Of a stretch of DNA of 5,325 nucleotides, positions 1 to 5,325 are shown piece by piece. How positions within the stretch are numbered: position 1 is the stretch's first letter; every line of letters starts with the position of its first letter. The translations under genes were made by a program, and so were the position numbers. Where the stretch lies: contig JAMCWV010000158.1 of assembly GCA_023481025.1 (NCBI GenBank), positions 1-5,325 of the forward strand. The letters run 5' to 3'. The notes below the pieces were generated by a model. The model was not told the DNA's origin. It saw only the letters and a list, made by a program, of their open reading frames with translations, and ran no database searches. Source of the stretch: Gammaproteobacteria bacterium (GTDB lineage: Bacteria > Pseudomonadota > Gammaproteobacteria > Enterobacterales > Alteromonadaceae).

Positions 1-58
1 AACAATGAAACACATGTGCTGATGTGTGCTGTTATAAACAAAGTATGTTCCCATTCAT

Positions 59-93
59 AAAACCCCAGCCATTGTTGATGGTCTGGGGTTTTT
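59..93. terminator. Bidirectional rho-independent terminator
   Basis: The arms AAAACCCCAG (59-68) and CTGGGGTTTT (83-92) pair perfectly. The stem continues inward as CCAT (69-72) with ATGG (78-81), leaving a single bulged T at 82 and a TGTTG loop. On the plus strand the hairpin ends in five Ts (89-93). On the minus strand it ends in four Ts. It can therefore end transcription of the minus-strand curlin gene, whose stop codon lies 65 bp away, and of any plus-strand gene entering from the left edge. The pairing is read directly from the sequence; termination is inferred from the classic hairpin plus U-tract form. Confidence 0.88.
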
Positions 94-157
94 ACTTGCA
101 GAGAGTAGAAGGCAGCTTGGCTGCTAAGCCAGCGCGACCTTGCACCAAGGGTTGGCC

Positions 158-598
158 TTACCGTTGAATAATGGTCGCCGTATTACCCTGGCCCAGCTGG
201 GTCACACTGATACTGCTGTTGGCACTCATTTGCATCGCAAACACCTGATTGCCGATACCGTTTTGAATGATATCAAGCTGACTATGATGCCCGCTCATAG
301 TAAGAGCAGGGGCCCCATTCACGCCTGCAACCAGACTTGAGCTTCCTTGTTGAAAAATATTCGCGGAGACATTATTTGCCTGGATCAGAAGGTTAATGTT
401 GTTCAATTCGCCGCGTTGTTGGAGCAACATCTGATTGTCATCTCCTTGATTAAACAACTCAATGTGATTGTCGATACCGATCTCGGTGTCGCCTAGCGCG
501 GCGGCAGGCATTGCAGTGATTGCAAGTAATGCTGCAGCTATAACACTGATGCCAAGCTTGCTGCGGCATACTGGAGTATGATCATTGAGTGTGTGCAT
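158..598 (-). CDS. Secreted curlin-repeat (CsgA/CsgB-like) amyloid protein
   Basis: This is a predicted exported curlin-family fibre subunit of 146 residues. Residues 1-34 look like a Sec signal peptide: a basic stretch with R12 and K14, a hydrophobic core at 16-30, and an AAA site at 32-34. The mature part (about 112 residues) is about 25% Asn plus Gln and has no Cys, Trp, Tyr or Lys. It carries curlin half-repeats of the form Q-x-G-x2-N-x-A-x-I-x-Q. The C-terminal block has Gln at 112, 123, 134 and 145, exactly 11 apart; its last unit (QLGQGNTATIIQ) is nearly perfect. The N-terminal block keeps the same register at N50, Q61, I72 and Q83 but is degenerate. A linker (about 85-106, with the only mature-part proline, P97) separates the blocks. 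Its length is close to CsgA and CsgB, and the terminal QR resembles CsgB. The ATG at 598 is fixed by an in-frame TAG at 614-616, and the next Met (30) falls after the signal core. No csgC, D, E, F or G gene is in the window. Nucleator versus main subunit is undecided. Confidence 0.83.
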   Translation of the reverse strand: MHTLNDHTPVCRSKLGISVIAAALLAITAMPAAALGDTEIGIDNHIELFNQGDDNQMLLQQRGELNNINLLIQANNVSANIFQQGSSSLVAGVNGAPALTMSGHHSQLDIIQNGIGNQVFAMQMSANSSISVTQLGQGNTATIIQR

Positions 599-605
599 GG
601 GTCCG

Positions 606-609
606 TCCT
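606..609 (-). promoter_or_regulatory. Ribosome binding site of the curlin gene
   Basis: On the minus strand AGGA lies 7 nt before the ATG at 596-598. This supports that start over any internal one. Confidence 0.6.
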
Positions 610-610
610 G

Positions 611-681
611 GTTCTAATGGGTGATATATACGACTTAGATACTAGAACTTTTAGGCCGATCTCCCTATCACCCACTAGTAC
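611..681. promoter_or_regulatory. Long interrupted inverted repeat upstream of the curlin gene
   Basis: The plus-strand arm GTTCTAATGGGTGATA (611-626) pairs with TATCACCCACTAGTAC (666-681). The 9-bp core TGGGTGATA / TATCACCCA (618-626 / 666-674) is perfect, and the outer part has two mismatches (617/675 and 613/679). The arms are 39 bp apart. A smaller perfect pair, GTTCTA (611-616) and TAGAAC (643-648), is nested inside and shares the left arm. There is no T-run beside either arm, so a terminator is unlikely. The left arm lies just before the ribosome binding site and next to an AT-rich TATATA (625-630) that could serve as a -10 element. A pair of operator half-sites for a looping or dimeric regulator, or an RNA switch in the leader, are possible readings. 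The symmetry is seen; the function is inferred. Confidence 0.5.
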
Positions 682-694
682 TAATTTTGTACTA
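676..694. promoter_or_regulatory. Two tandem GTAC-centred sites 11 bp apart
   Basis: TAGTACTA (676-683) is a perfect 8-bp palindrome. TTGTACTA (687-694) matches it at 7 of 8 positions, exactly 11 bp further on, so the same face of the helix is presented. The pair also reads as the inverted repeat TAGTAC / GTACTA around a 7-bp loop. It starts 9 bp beyond the receptor stop codon and overlaps the right arm of the longer inverted repeat. Tandem binding sites for a regulator of the curlin gene would explain this spacing. A weak hairpin after the receptor gene is possible, but no U-tract follows it on the minus strand. Confidence 0.35.
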
Positions 695-703
695 TTTAAG
701 CAA

Positions 704-2281
704 TTATTGTCGCTGTCGCCAAAACTCATCCGCCAACACGCGCAAACTCATGCAGTGATCATTCATTGCATAGACATTACCTGCACTGTGTTCAACCGCA
801 TCTGCACTTTGCTCTGCCATATCACGAATACTATAAATACTTTGGGAAATGTTCTCAGCAACAGTGGATTGCTCTTGTACTGAGTAGTTGATCTCGTTGC
901 TCATCTCGGCCATCTGACTGATATTGGTCTGTATTTTCTGAAAATACTGAGCGGAAAGGGTGGTAATCTCGGCGACTTCCAGGGATTGTGTCTGCACACC
1001 TTGCATTGCCTTAGTGGCGCCAGAAATAAGCTCACTCAGGTGTTCCATAACGCGATAGATTTGTTGAGTAGAGCCTTGGGTTCTACCTGCAAGTGCACGG
1101 ACTTCCTCAGCTACCACGGCGAATCCACGACCGGACTCACCGGCTCTGGCCGCCTCGATAGCAGCATTCAGAGCCAAGAGGTCAGTTTGCTTTGCGATGC
1201 CGCTAATCGTTTCAAGTGCTTCACTAATGGCTTGACTGGAGCTTTGTAGGGCGTCGATTTGTTCAGCCACTTGTTGATTATTGTGCTGCAAATTCTGTAC
1301 AGCGTCGGTATTGCTTTGCATATGTTGATAGCCACTGCTGGCCTGGCGTTGACTTTCGGTAAACACATCTTGCAATGACGCTGAACGCTCGCTGACTTCT
1401 GCAATGCTCTGGCTCATCTGTTCAATGGCCGAAGCTATACTCTCAGTTTCGCTAAACTGACTCTTTGAGTGCTCAGCGGCATTGTCGAGCTGAGCCTGGA
1501 GGCCGGTCGATTGTTCCGCAATCGCCTGGGACATATCTCTGACCCGGCCGATGAGCCCAGCAGTTTCAGCTTGCAACGTTTTGAACGCTAATTCGATTTG
1601 GCCAGCTTCATCGTGGGCACCGGTATATACGTAGCGTGCAGCAGGATCATCGTTGATCTCGCGTGCCTTCTTAACCACCTCGGCTACCGGACGATATGCG
1701 TACAAATTAAATCCACTTGCTAGCATGGAACTGATAAAGAGCACGATGACGGGGGTGAAAGCTGAGGTACTCAGGGCGTATGCCACAGTGGTTGCAAGCA
1801 AAGGCAGCAGCGTTGAAAGGGTAAAACGTGCCGGTAGGGTGAATAGTCGGCTTGCCCAGGGCACCACTGGCTTGCGCTGATGAATGCGTTGGTAGAGACG
1901 CTCTGCACGTGCCACATATTTACGGTCTGCGCAGCGCCGGACTGATTGGATCTCCTTGAGCGCCTGATCTTGTGTAATCGGCGTAGCAAAAGCATCCACC
2001 CAATAGTGGTCACCATTTTTACAGCGATTTTTTACCACGCCCATCCACGAACGGTGGGCTTTAAAACGCTGCCACATGGCGGCAAACACCGTTGCAGGCA
2101 TGTCTGGGTGGCGTATCATATTATGGGGCTGGGCCTTTAACTCCTCAGGGGTAAAGCCACAGGCGTGGCAAAATTCACTGTTAACGTAGGTGATGTTGCC
2201 TTGCGGGTCGGTGGTTGACAGTAAGTTCGTCGCTGGGGGAAGAGTATGCTCACGCTGGGTCACAGGTTGGTTGTTGCGCAC
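704..2281 (-). CDS. Aer-like PAS-HAMP methyl-accepting chemotaxis (aerotaxis/energy taxis) receptor
   Basis: This is an inner-membrane chemoreceptor predicted to sense redox or oxygen through PAS-bound FAD and to signal to CheW/CheA. The 525 residues comprise an Aer-type PAS domain (about 8-120), a hydrophobic membrane hairpin (about 153-195), a HAMP-like segment (about 197-249) and a long coiled-coil signalling domain (about 250-515). PAS residues N34, R57, H58, D60 and W70 sit at the same numbers as in E. coli Aer, where this region binds FAD. The [12 protein letters not shown] motif (84-95) and the start [11 protein letters not shown] are typical of Pseudomonas-type Aer. The hairpin tip at 366-401 ([17 protein letters not shown], then [18 protein letters not shown]) is the conserved kinase-control region. 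There is no periplasmic ligand domain, as in Aer, and no C-terminal CheR-binding pentapeptide; the protein ends in WRQRQ. The start codon is GTG, bounded by an in-frame TAG at 2291-2293. Aerotaxis is inferred from the family; the exact stimulus is unknown. Confidence 0.93.
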   Translation of the reverse strand: MRNNQPVTQREHTLPPATNLLSTTDPQGNITYVNSEFCHACGFTPEELKAQPHNMIRHPDMPATVFAAMWQRFKAHRSWMGVVKNRCKNGDHYWVDAFATPITQDQALKEIQSVRRCADRKYVARAERLYQRIHQRKPVVPWASRLFTLPARFTLSTLLPLLATTVAYALSTSAFTPVIVLFISSMLASGFNLYAYRPVAEVVKKAREINDDPAARYVYTGAHDEAGQIELAFKTLQAETAGLIGRVRDMSQAIAEQSTGLQAQLDNAAEHSKSQFSETESIASAIEQMSQSIAEVSERSASLQDVFTESQRQASSGYQHMQSNTDAVQNLQHNNQQVAEQIDALQSSSQAISEALETISGIAKQTDLLALNAAIEAARAGESGRGFAVVAEEVRALAGRTQGSTQQIYRVMEHLSELISGATKAMQGVQTQSLEVAEITTLSAQYFQKIQTNISQMAEMSNEINYSVQEQSTVAENISQSIYSIRDMAEQSADAVEHSAGNVYAMNDHCMSLRVLADEFWRQRQ

Positions 2282-2288
2282 GTTATAG

Positions 2289-2292
2289 TCCT
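2289..2292 (-). promoter_or_regulatory. Ribosome binding site that supports the GTG start of the receptor
   Basis: On the minus strand AGGA lies 7 nt before the GTG at 2279-2281. With the in-frame TAG at 2291-2293 this leaves GTG as the only start that keeps the conserved Aer N-terminus. Confidence 0.65.
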
Positions 2293-2343
2293 AAATGTTA
2301 GGTTTTTGTAGGGCTAAGTGTATGCTGGGTCGACGCCTTCTTT

Positions 2344-2359
2344 TTTGCGCTGGCGCAAA
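2344..2359. promoter_or_regulatory. Perfect 16-bp palindrome in the divergent intergenic region
   Basis: TTTGCGC (2344-2350) and GCGCAAA (2353-2359) are perfect inverted arms separated by TG. The site lies 62 bp upstream of the receptor GTG and 92 bp upstream of the DCC-protein ATG, so a protein bound here could affect either gene. The form is that of a dimeric repressor or activator operator. I cannot assign a regulator family. No T-run follows the stem on the plus strand. On the minus strand the stem is followed by AAAAAA, so it is not a terminator. Confidence 0.45.
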
Positions 2360-2402
2360 TTTCAGGTGTCTGCGGTCGGTGAACTGCAAGCTGCTATCCT
2401 AC

Positions 2403-2416
2403 GTATAAACTTATAC
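2403..2416 (+). promoter_or_regulatory. Palindrome over a possible -10 box upstream of the DCC gene
   Basis: GTATAA (2403-2408) and TTATAC (2411-2416) form a perfect inverted repeat around AC. It contains TATAAA (2404-2409), a 5-of-6 match to a sigma-70 -10 box, about 43 bp before the ATG. No good -35 box is found 16-18 bp upstream, so the promoter is tentative. If real, the palindrome would be well placed as a repressor operator. The right arm also begins TTATACACA (2411-2419), identical to a known DnaA-box variant. Confidence 0.35.
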
Positions 2417-2434
2417 ACAGGCGTTTCAGCCATT

Positions 2435-2440
2435 AAGAGG
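2435..2440 (+). promoter_or_regulatory. Ribosome binding site of the DCC-family gene
   Basis: AAGAGG lies 11 nt before the ATG at 2452, a slightly long but workable spacing. An in-frame TAA at 2434-2436 excludes any earlier start. Confidence 0.6.
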
Positions 2441-2451
2441 TAACCAGTAGT

Positions 2452-2835
2452 ATGACTGAGCTAACCATTTTCTATGATGGTGGATGCCCGCTTTGCGTGC
2501 ACGAGATGCGCAAGCTGCGTCACCTGGACAAAAAAGGGGTGATGCAATTTGAGGATATCCACGCGGAAGGTTTTGATCAGCGGTATCCGAACATTGATGG
2601 GCATGCCGCAGACACCATTCTACATGCGCAAACTGCCAGTGGCGGGATGCTGTATGGGTTGGATGTAACCCATCAGGCGTGGTCGTTGGTTGGCCGTGGC
2701 TGGATGACGGCACCTTTGCGTTGGCCAGGTTTGCGCTGGCCAGCAGATAAAGCTTATCTGTTTTTTGCTCGCAATCGTTACCGTATTTCGCGGTTACTCA
2801 CCGGCAAGTCACGCTGCGACGACTGCGCTTTATAA
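2452..2835 (+). CDS. DCC-family (DUF393, YuxK-like) thiol-disulfide oxidoreductase-like protein
   Basis: This is a small, probably cytoplasmic protein of 127 residues, a usual length for the short members of the DCC family. The family signature is at the N-terminus: a beta strand (LTIFYDG) leading into D9-G-G-C12-P-L-C15, a thioredoxin-like CxxC preceded by Asp. The middle carries the family pattern G-L-D-V (about 67-70) and a Trp-rich stretch with Pro (about 76-100). A basic segment near the C-terminus (about 108-121) follows. The protein ends with a second Cys pair, C122-D-D-C125. Redox activity is assumed from the CxxC; no substrate is known for most of the family. There is no signal peptide and no clear membrane segment. 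The gene stands alone: it diverges from the receptor and converges on the RND gene, with a terminator just after its TAA. The family call is firm, the function is not. Confidence 0.88.
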   Translation: MTELTIFYDGGCPLCVHEMRKLRHLDKKGVMQFEDIHAEGFDQRYPNIDGHAADTILHAQTASGGMLYGLDVTHQAWSLVGRGWMTAPLRWPGLRWPADKAYLFFARNRYRISRLLTGKSRCDDCAL

Positions 2836-2847
2836 GATAAAGCACTC

Positions 2848-2877
2848 GGTGGCTGCGCTGGCAGCGAGCCACCTTTT
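2848..2877 (+). terminator. Rho-independent terminator of the DCC-family gene
   Basis: GGTGGCT (2848-2854) pairs with AGCCACC (2867-2873), and after a one-base bulge CGCT (2856-2859) pairs with AGCG (2863-2866) around a GGC loop. TTTT (2874-2877) follows on the plus strand, 12 bp after the stop codon. On the minus strand the following bases are only weakly T-rich, so its use by the converging RND gene is uncertain. Confidence 0.75.
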
Positions 2878-2899
2878 GGCCTGAAAGAAGGTAGCGAAC

Positions 2900-5325
2900 T
2901 TAACGAACCGCCGCCAGCTCTTCTGTCAGGCGTTCACTTTCATCCGCACGGGGTTTGCTAAATCGAGCGACGCCCAGATACAGAACGGGGGTCAGGAATA
3001 GGGTGAAGACCACCGCAATACCAAGCCCACCAAACACCACCCAACCTATCGCACTACGAGCCTCTGCGCCTGCGCCGGATGCCAGAATTAACGGCAATGC
3101 GCCAAGCAAGGTGGACACTAGCGTCATCATAATCGGGCGCAAGCGAATCTTCGCTGCTTCTTCAATAGCTTCGCGCACCTGATGCCCACGATCACGAAGT
3201 TGATCGGCAAACTCCACCAGTAGGATAGCGTTTTTAGCAAGTAAACCGATCAGCATGACCAGGCCTATTTGTGAGTAGATATTGATGGTGTTGCCGGTGA
3301 TAAAGAGTGCAAACAACGCAGCGGCAAGACCGAAAGGTACTGTCAGCATGACCACCACGGCACTGTTAATGCTTTCAAACTGGGCAGCCAACACCAAAAA
3401 TACAATGATCAGCGCAAGTATGTAGGTCAGCATCACTTCCCGTGAGGTTTCCTCAAAAGTTAAAGCATCCCCTAGAAAGACCAGGCCAATATTGTCAGCT
3501 AAGTTCTGCTGACTCAGGCGACGGATCTCACTGACCGCCCGGTCGATAGGGAAATCCGCTGGCAGGTCGAAATCAATGCCTATTGCCCGGCGTTGGGCAT
3601 GTCGCTCAAGCTCCGCAGCGACACCTTCTTCTGCGATAGAGGCGAGGCTAGACAATGGTACAAGCCCACCGTTACTGGAGCGCAAGTAGAGGTTACTTAA
3701 ATCGGTCGGGTCATTAACCTGTGTGCGATTTGCCTGGAGGATAACGGGGACTGCCTGATCATCGATATTAAGATCGGTCAGGTCATCACCATTGATCGCT
3801 ACGCGCAGGGTGGTGGAAATGTCGCTAAGCGCAACCCCTAACTCCTCCGCGCGGCGTCGGTCTATGTTAACTCTGAGTTGGGGCTGGGTTGGTTGGTAAG
3901 AAATCTGACCATTGGTCAGTTGAGGCACGTTATCTTCGATCAGTGCAACGAAATCCTGTGCAGCTCGGTAGATGTCGTCGTACTGGTCACCGGTGATGGC
4001 GAAATTAATGCCACCGCCGCCCTGGCCTCGCATGTTCAGGCTATTTGCACCAAAGGCCCGTGCAGGTGCCCCGGGGATCGCTGCTAACGGACCGCGGATC
4101 TCATCAATAATATCCTGTTGTGAACGCGAACGCTCGCTCCAGTCGGTCAGCGGCACGGTAATAAACACCCGATTCGGATCCCACTGTCCAACCACTGTAT
4201 ACAGGCTATCAATGTCACCGCCATCCAGATAGGGCAGCAATATCTCCTCCATCCGGTTGGCTTGACGGTCCATAAAGGGTAAGCCTGCACCATCCGGGCC
4301 TTGTGCCATAATCCTGATCATTCCACGATCCTCGGTGGGCAGCAGCTCGTTATCAAGCACCATATAGAGACTGCCAGCTGCGAGGCCTAGCACGAGACAG
4401 GCTGAGAGCACCCACCATGCCTTATTCAGCGCTGTGCGCAGCGCTTTGGCATAGAACTCAAGTAAGCGATTGCCAAATCGGGTTAAGCGGTTGTTTTTCG
4501 GCTTACTTTGTTTAAGGCGAGCGGTCAGTGCAGGTACCATCGACAAGGCGACAAAGGATGAAATAATCACAGCGGCGGCAAGTACGCCACCAAACTCTCT
4601 AAACAGCCTCCCCGCAGTGGACGGAAGAAAGGCGATGGGCACGAAAACCGCAGCGAGTACCGCGGTGGTCGCAACCACGGCAAAGAACACCTCGCGGGTG
4701 CCGATGACCGCGGCGGCGCGAGAGCCAAGACCCATCGCTTTACGGCGCTGAATATTTTCGGTAACAACAATGGCATCATCGACAATGAGCCCGGTGGCAA
4801 GGACCAGGGCTAATAAGGTAAGAATATTGATCGAGAAACCGAGTAGCCAAATCGCCGCCACTGCGCCCACCAATGACACCGGGATAGCCACGGCAGGCAC
4901 AATAGTGGCGCGCCAGGAACCAATAAACAATCGCAAGGTGAAGATTACCAGCACAATGGTGAACGCCAGCGACGTGACGACCTGGCGTACGGAATCTTTA
5001 ATAAAGACGGCGTCGTCTGAGGTGATTTGCATTTGTAGTTGGGGAAAGCGTTCGGTCAGTGAGTCGAGCACCTTAGTGACTTCATTTGATATCTCGATGG
5101 TATTAGAGCCAGCCTGGCGAATAATGCTGATGCCAACCACAGTGCGACCGTCCAGGCGGACCATGTTAGTCGCATCCGCCGGGCCAAAGTAAACGTCGGC
5201 CACGTCGCCAACCCGAGTGTTTCCTTCGACGATAATGTCGCTAATTTGATCCGCTGTCACTGAGCTTGCGTCCGCACGGACGATGATTTGTTGATCGGTA
5301 TTGCGCAAGCTGCCTGCGGGCACAT
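2900..5325 (-). CDS. RND multidrug efflux transporter permease (AcrB/HAE1 type), N-terminus beyond the window
   Basis: This is an inner-membrane proton-driven efflux pump that normally works as a trimer with a periplasmic adaptor and an outer-membrane channel. The 807 complete codons seen are the C-terminal part of a protein of about 1,020-1,040 residues; roughly 220 are missing at the right edge. The V-P-A-G-S at the edge is internal, so its GTG (5321-5323) is not the start. Numbering from that codon, there is part of the first periplasmic pore domain (1-110) and TM2-TM6 (about 113-270). The conserved Asp pair D182-D183 lies in ATGLIVDDAIVVTEN and corresponds to AcrB D407/D408. TM7 (about 303-323), the second periplasmic domain (about 324-626) and TM8-TM12 (about 628-785) follow. 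K697 (LAKNAILLVEF), R727 and T734 correspond to AcrB K940, R971 and T978, so the proton relay is complete. The DD motif marks the drug-exporting HAE1 branch, not the heavy-metal branch. The substrate cannot be predicted. The adaptor gene would be expected past the right edge. Confidence 0.95.
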   Translation of the reverse strand, partial: VPAGSLRNTDQQIIVRADASSVTADQISDIIVEGNTRVGDVADVYFGPADATNMVRLDGRTVVGISIIRQAGSNTIEISNEVTKVLDSLTERFPQLQMQITSDDAVFIKDSVRQVVTSLAFTIVLVIFTLRLFIGSWRATIVPAVAIPVSLVGAVAAIWLLGFSINILTLLALVLATGLIVDDAIVVTENIQRRKAMGLGSRAAAVIGTREVFFAVVATTAVLAAVFVPIAFLPSTAGRLFREFGGVLAAAVIISSFVALSMVPALTARLKQSKPKNNRLTRFGNRLLEFYAKALRTALNKAWWVLSACLVLGLAAGSLYMVLDNELLPTEDRGMIRIMAQGPDGAGLPFMDRQANRMEEILLPYLDGGDIDSLYTVVGQWDPNRVFITVPLTDWSERSRSQQDIIDEIRGPLAAIPGAPARAFGANSLNMRGQGGGGINFAITGDQYDDIYRAAQDFVALIEDNVPQLTNGQISYQPTQPQLRVNIDRRRAEELGVALSDISTTLRVAINGDDLTDLNIDDQAVPVILQANRTQVNDPTDLSNLYLRSSNGGLVPLSSLASIAEEGVAAELERHAQRRAIGIDFDLPADFPIDRAVSEIRRLSQQNLADNIGLVFLGDALTFEETSREVMLTYILALIIVFLVLAAQFESINSAVVVMLTVPFGLAAALFALFITGNTINIYSQIGLVMLIGLLAKNAILLVEFADQLRDRGHQVREAIEEAAKIRLRPIMMTLVSTLLGALPLILASGAGAEARSAIGWVVFGGLGIAVVFTLFLTPVLYLGVARFSKPRADESERLTEELAAVR

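Noticed and set aside
10..27. Small hairpin ACACAT / ATGTGT with a 6-bp loop
   Set aside because: The stem is short and AT-rich, no T-run follows, and nothing ties it to a gene. It is likely chance or part of the 3' region of a gene outside the window.
1..60. Possible 3' end of a plus-strand gene at the left edge (frame 1 is open to TAA at 58-60, just before the terminator)
   Set aside because: Only 19 codons are visible with no recognisable sequence, and frame 2 also stays open to TGA at 20-22. This is too little to call a gene, although the terminator orientation would suit one.
112..131. Short overlapping inverted repeats (GCAGC / GCTGC and TGGCT / AGCCA) between the terminator and the curlin stop codon
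   Set aside because: The stems are only 5 bp, the two alternatives compete, and no U-tract follows. The strong terminator at 59-93 already explains transcript ending.
578..883. Plus-strand open frame of about 100 codons across the curlin-receptor gap
   Set aside because: It overlaps the 5' end of the curlin gene and the 3' end of the receptor gene on the other strand. No convincing ribosome binding site or protein family supports it.
2426..2713. Minus-strand open frame of 95 codons over the DCC gene
   Set aside because: It is antisense to the conserved CPLC region. The plus-strand product is a recognisable family member and this one is not.
4770..5192. Long plus-strand open frame (about 140 codons) inside the RND transporter region
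   Set aside because: It lies entirely antisense to a well-conserved transporter segment that includes the DD motif. Its translation has no recognisable domain, and the composition is what the opposite strand of a GC-rich membrane gene gives.
5321..5323. GTG as a start codon for the RND transporter
   Set aside because: The frame continues to the window edge, and the sequence that follows corresponds to the interior of the first periplasmic domain. Homologues have about 220 more residues upstream.

Overview
The window fits a gammaproteobacterial chromosome, probably a free-living, motile, aerobic and perhaps marine one. The main evidence is the 525-residue chemoreceptor. Its N-terminus and PAS domain match the Aer aerotaxis receptors of Pseudomonas and enterics residue for residue at the key positions. 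A curlin-repeat protein and a tripartite-type RND efflux pump fit the same assignment. Base composition looks unremarkable, and I see no mobile element, RNA gene or CRISPR array. Genus cannot be decided from the sequence alone.

Layout, left to right. Positions 1-157 hold no supported gene. They contain a strong bidirectional intrinsic terminator (59-93). On the minus strand lie a small secreted curlin-repeat protein (158-598) and, upstream of it, the Aer-like receptor (704-2281, GTG start). The 105-bp gap between them is dense in symmetric DNA elements: a long interrupted inverted repeat and two tandem GTAC-centred sites one helical turn apart. A 170-bp divergent intergenic region (2282-2451) follows, with two perfect palindromes and a DnaA-box-like 9-mer. 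Next comes a plus-strand DCC-family (DUF393) thiol-disulfide protein (2452-2835). A terminator hairpin (2848-2877) separates it from a converging minus-strand RND transporter, which runs off the right edge (2900-5325). About 220 N-terminal residues of that pump, and probably its periplasmic adaptor gene, lie outside the window.

How the genes relate. The receptor and curlin genes point the same way, with no convincing terminator between them, so read-through is possible. A separate curlin promoter in the symmetric gap is equally plausible. Together they suggest, as inference only, a link between energy or oxygen sensing and surface-fibre formation. The DCC protein and the RND pump look like independent units. 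The most interesting items are the curlin protein, whose 11-residue half-repeats form two blocks around a non-repetitive linker without any other csg gene in view, and the symmetric DNA upstream of it. Nothing here proves a new system.
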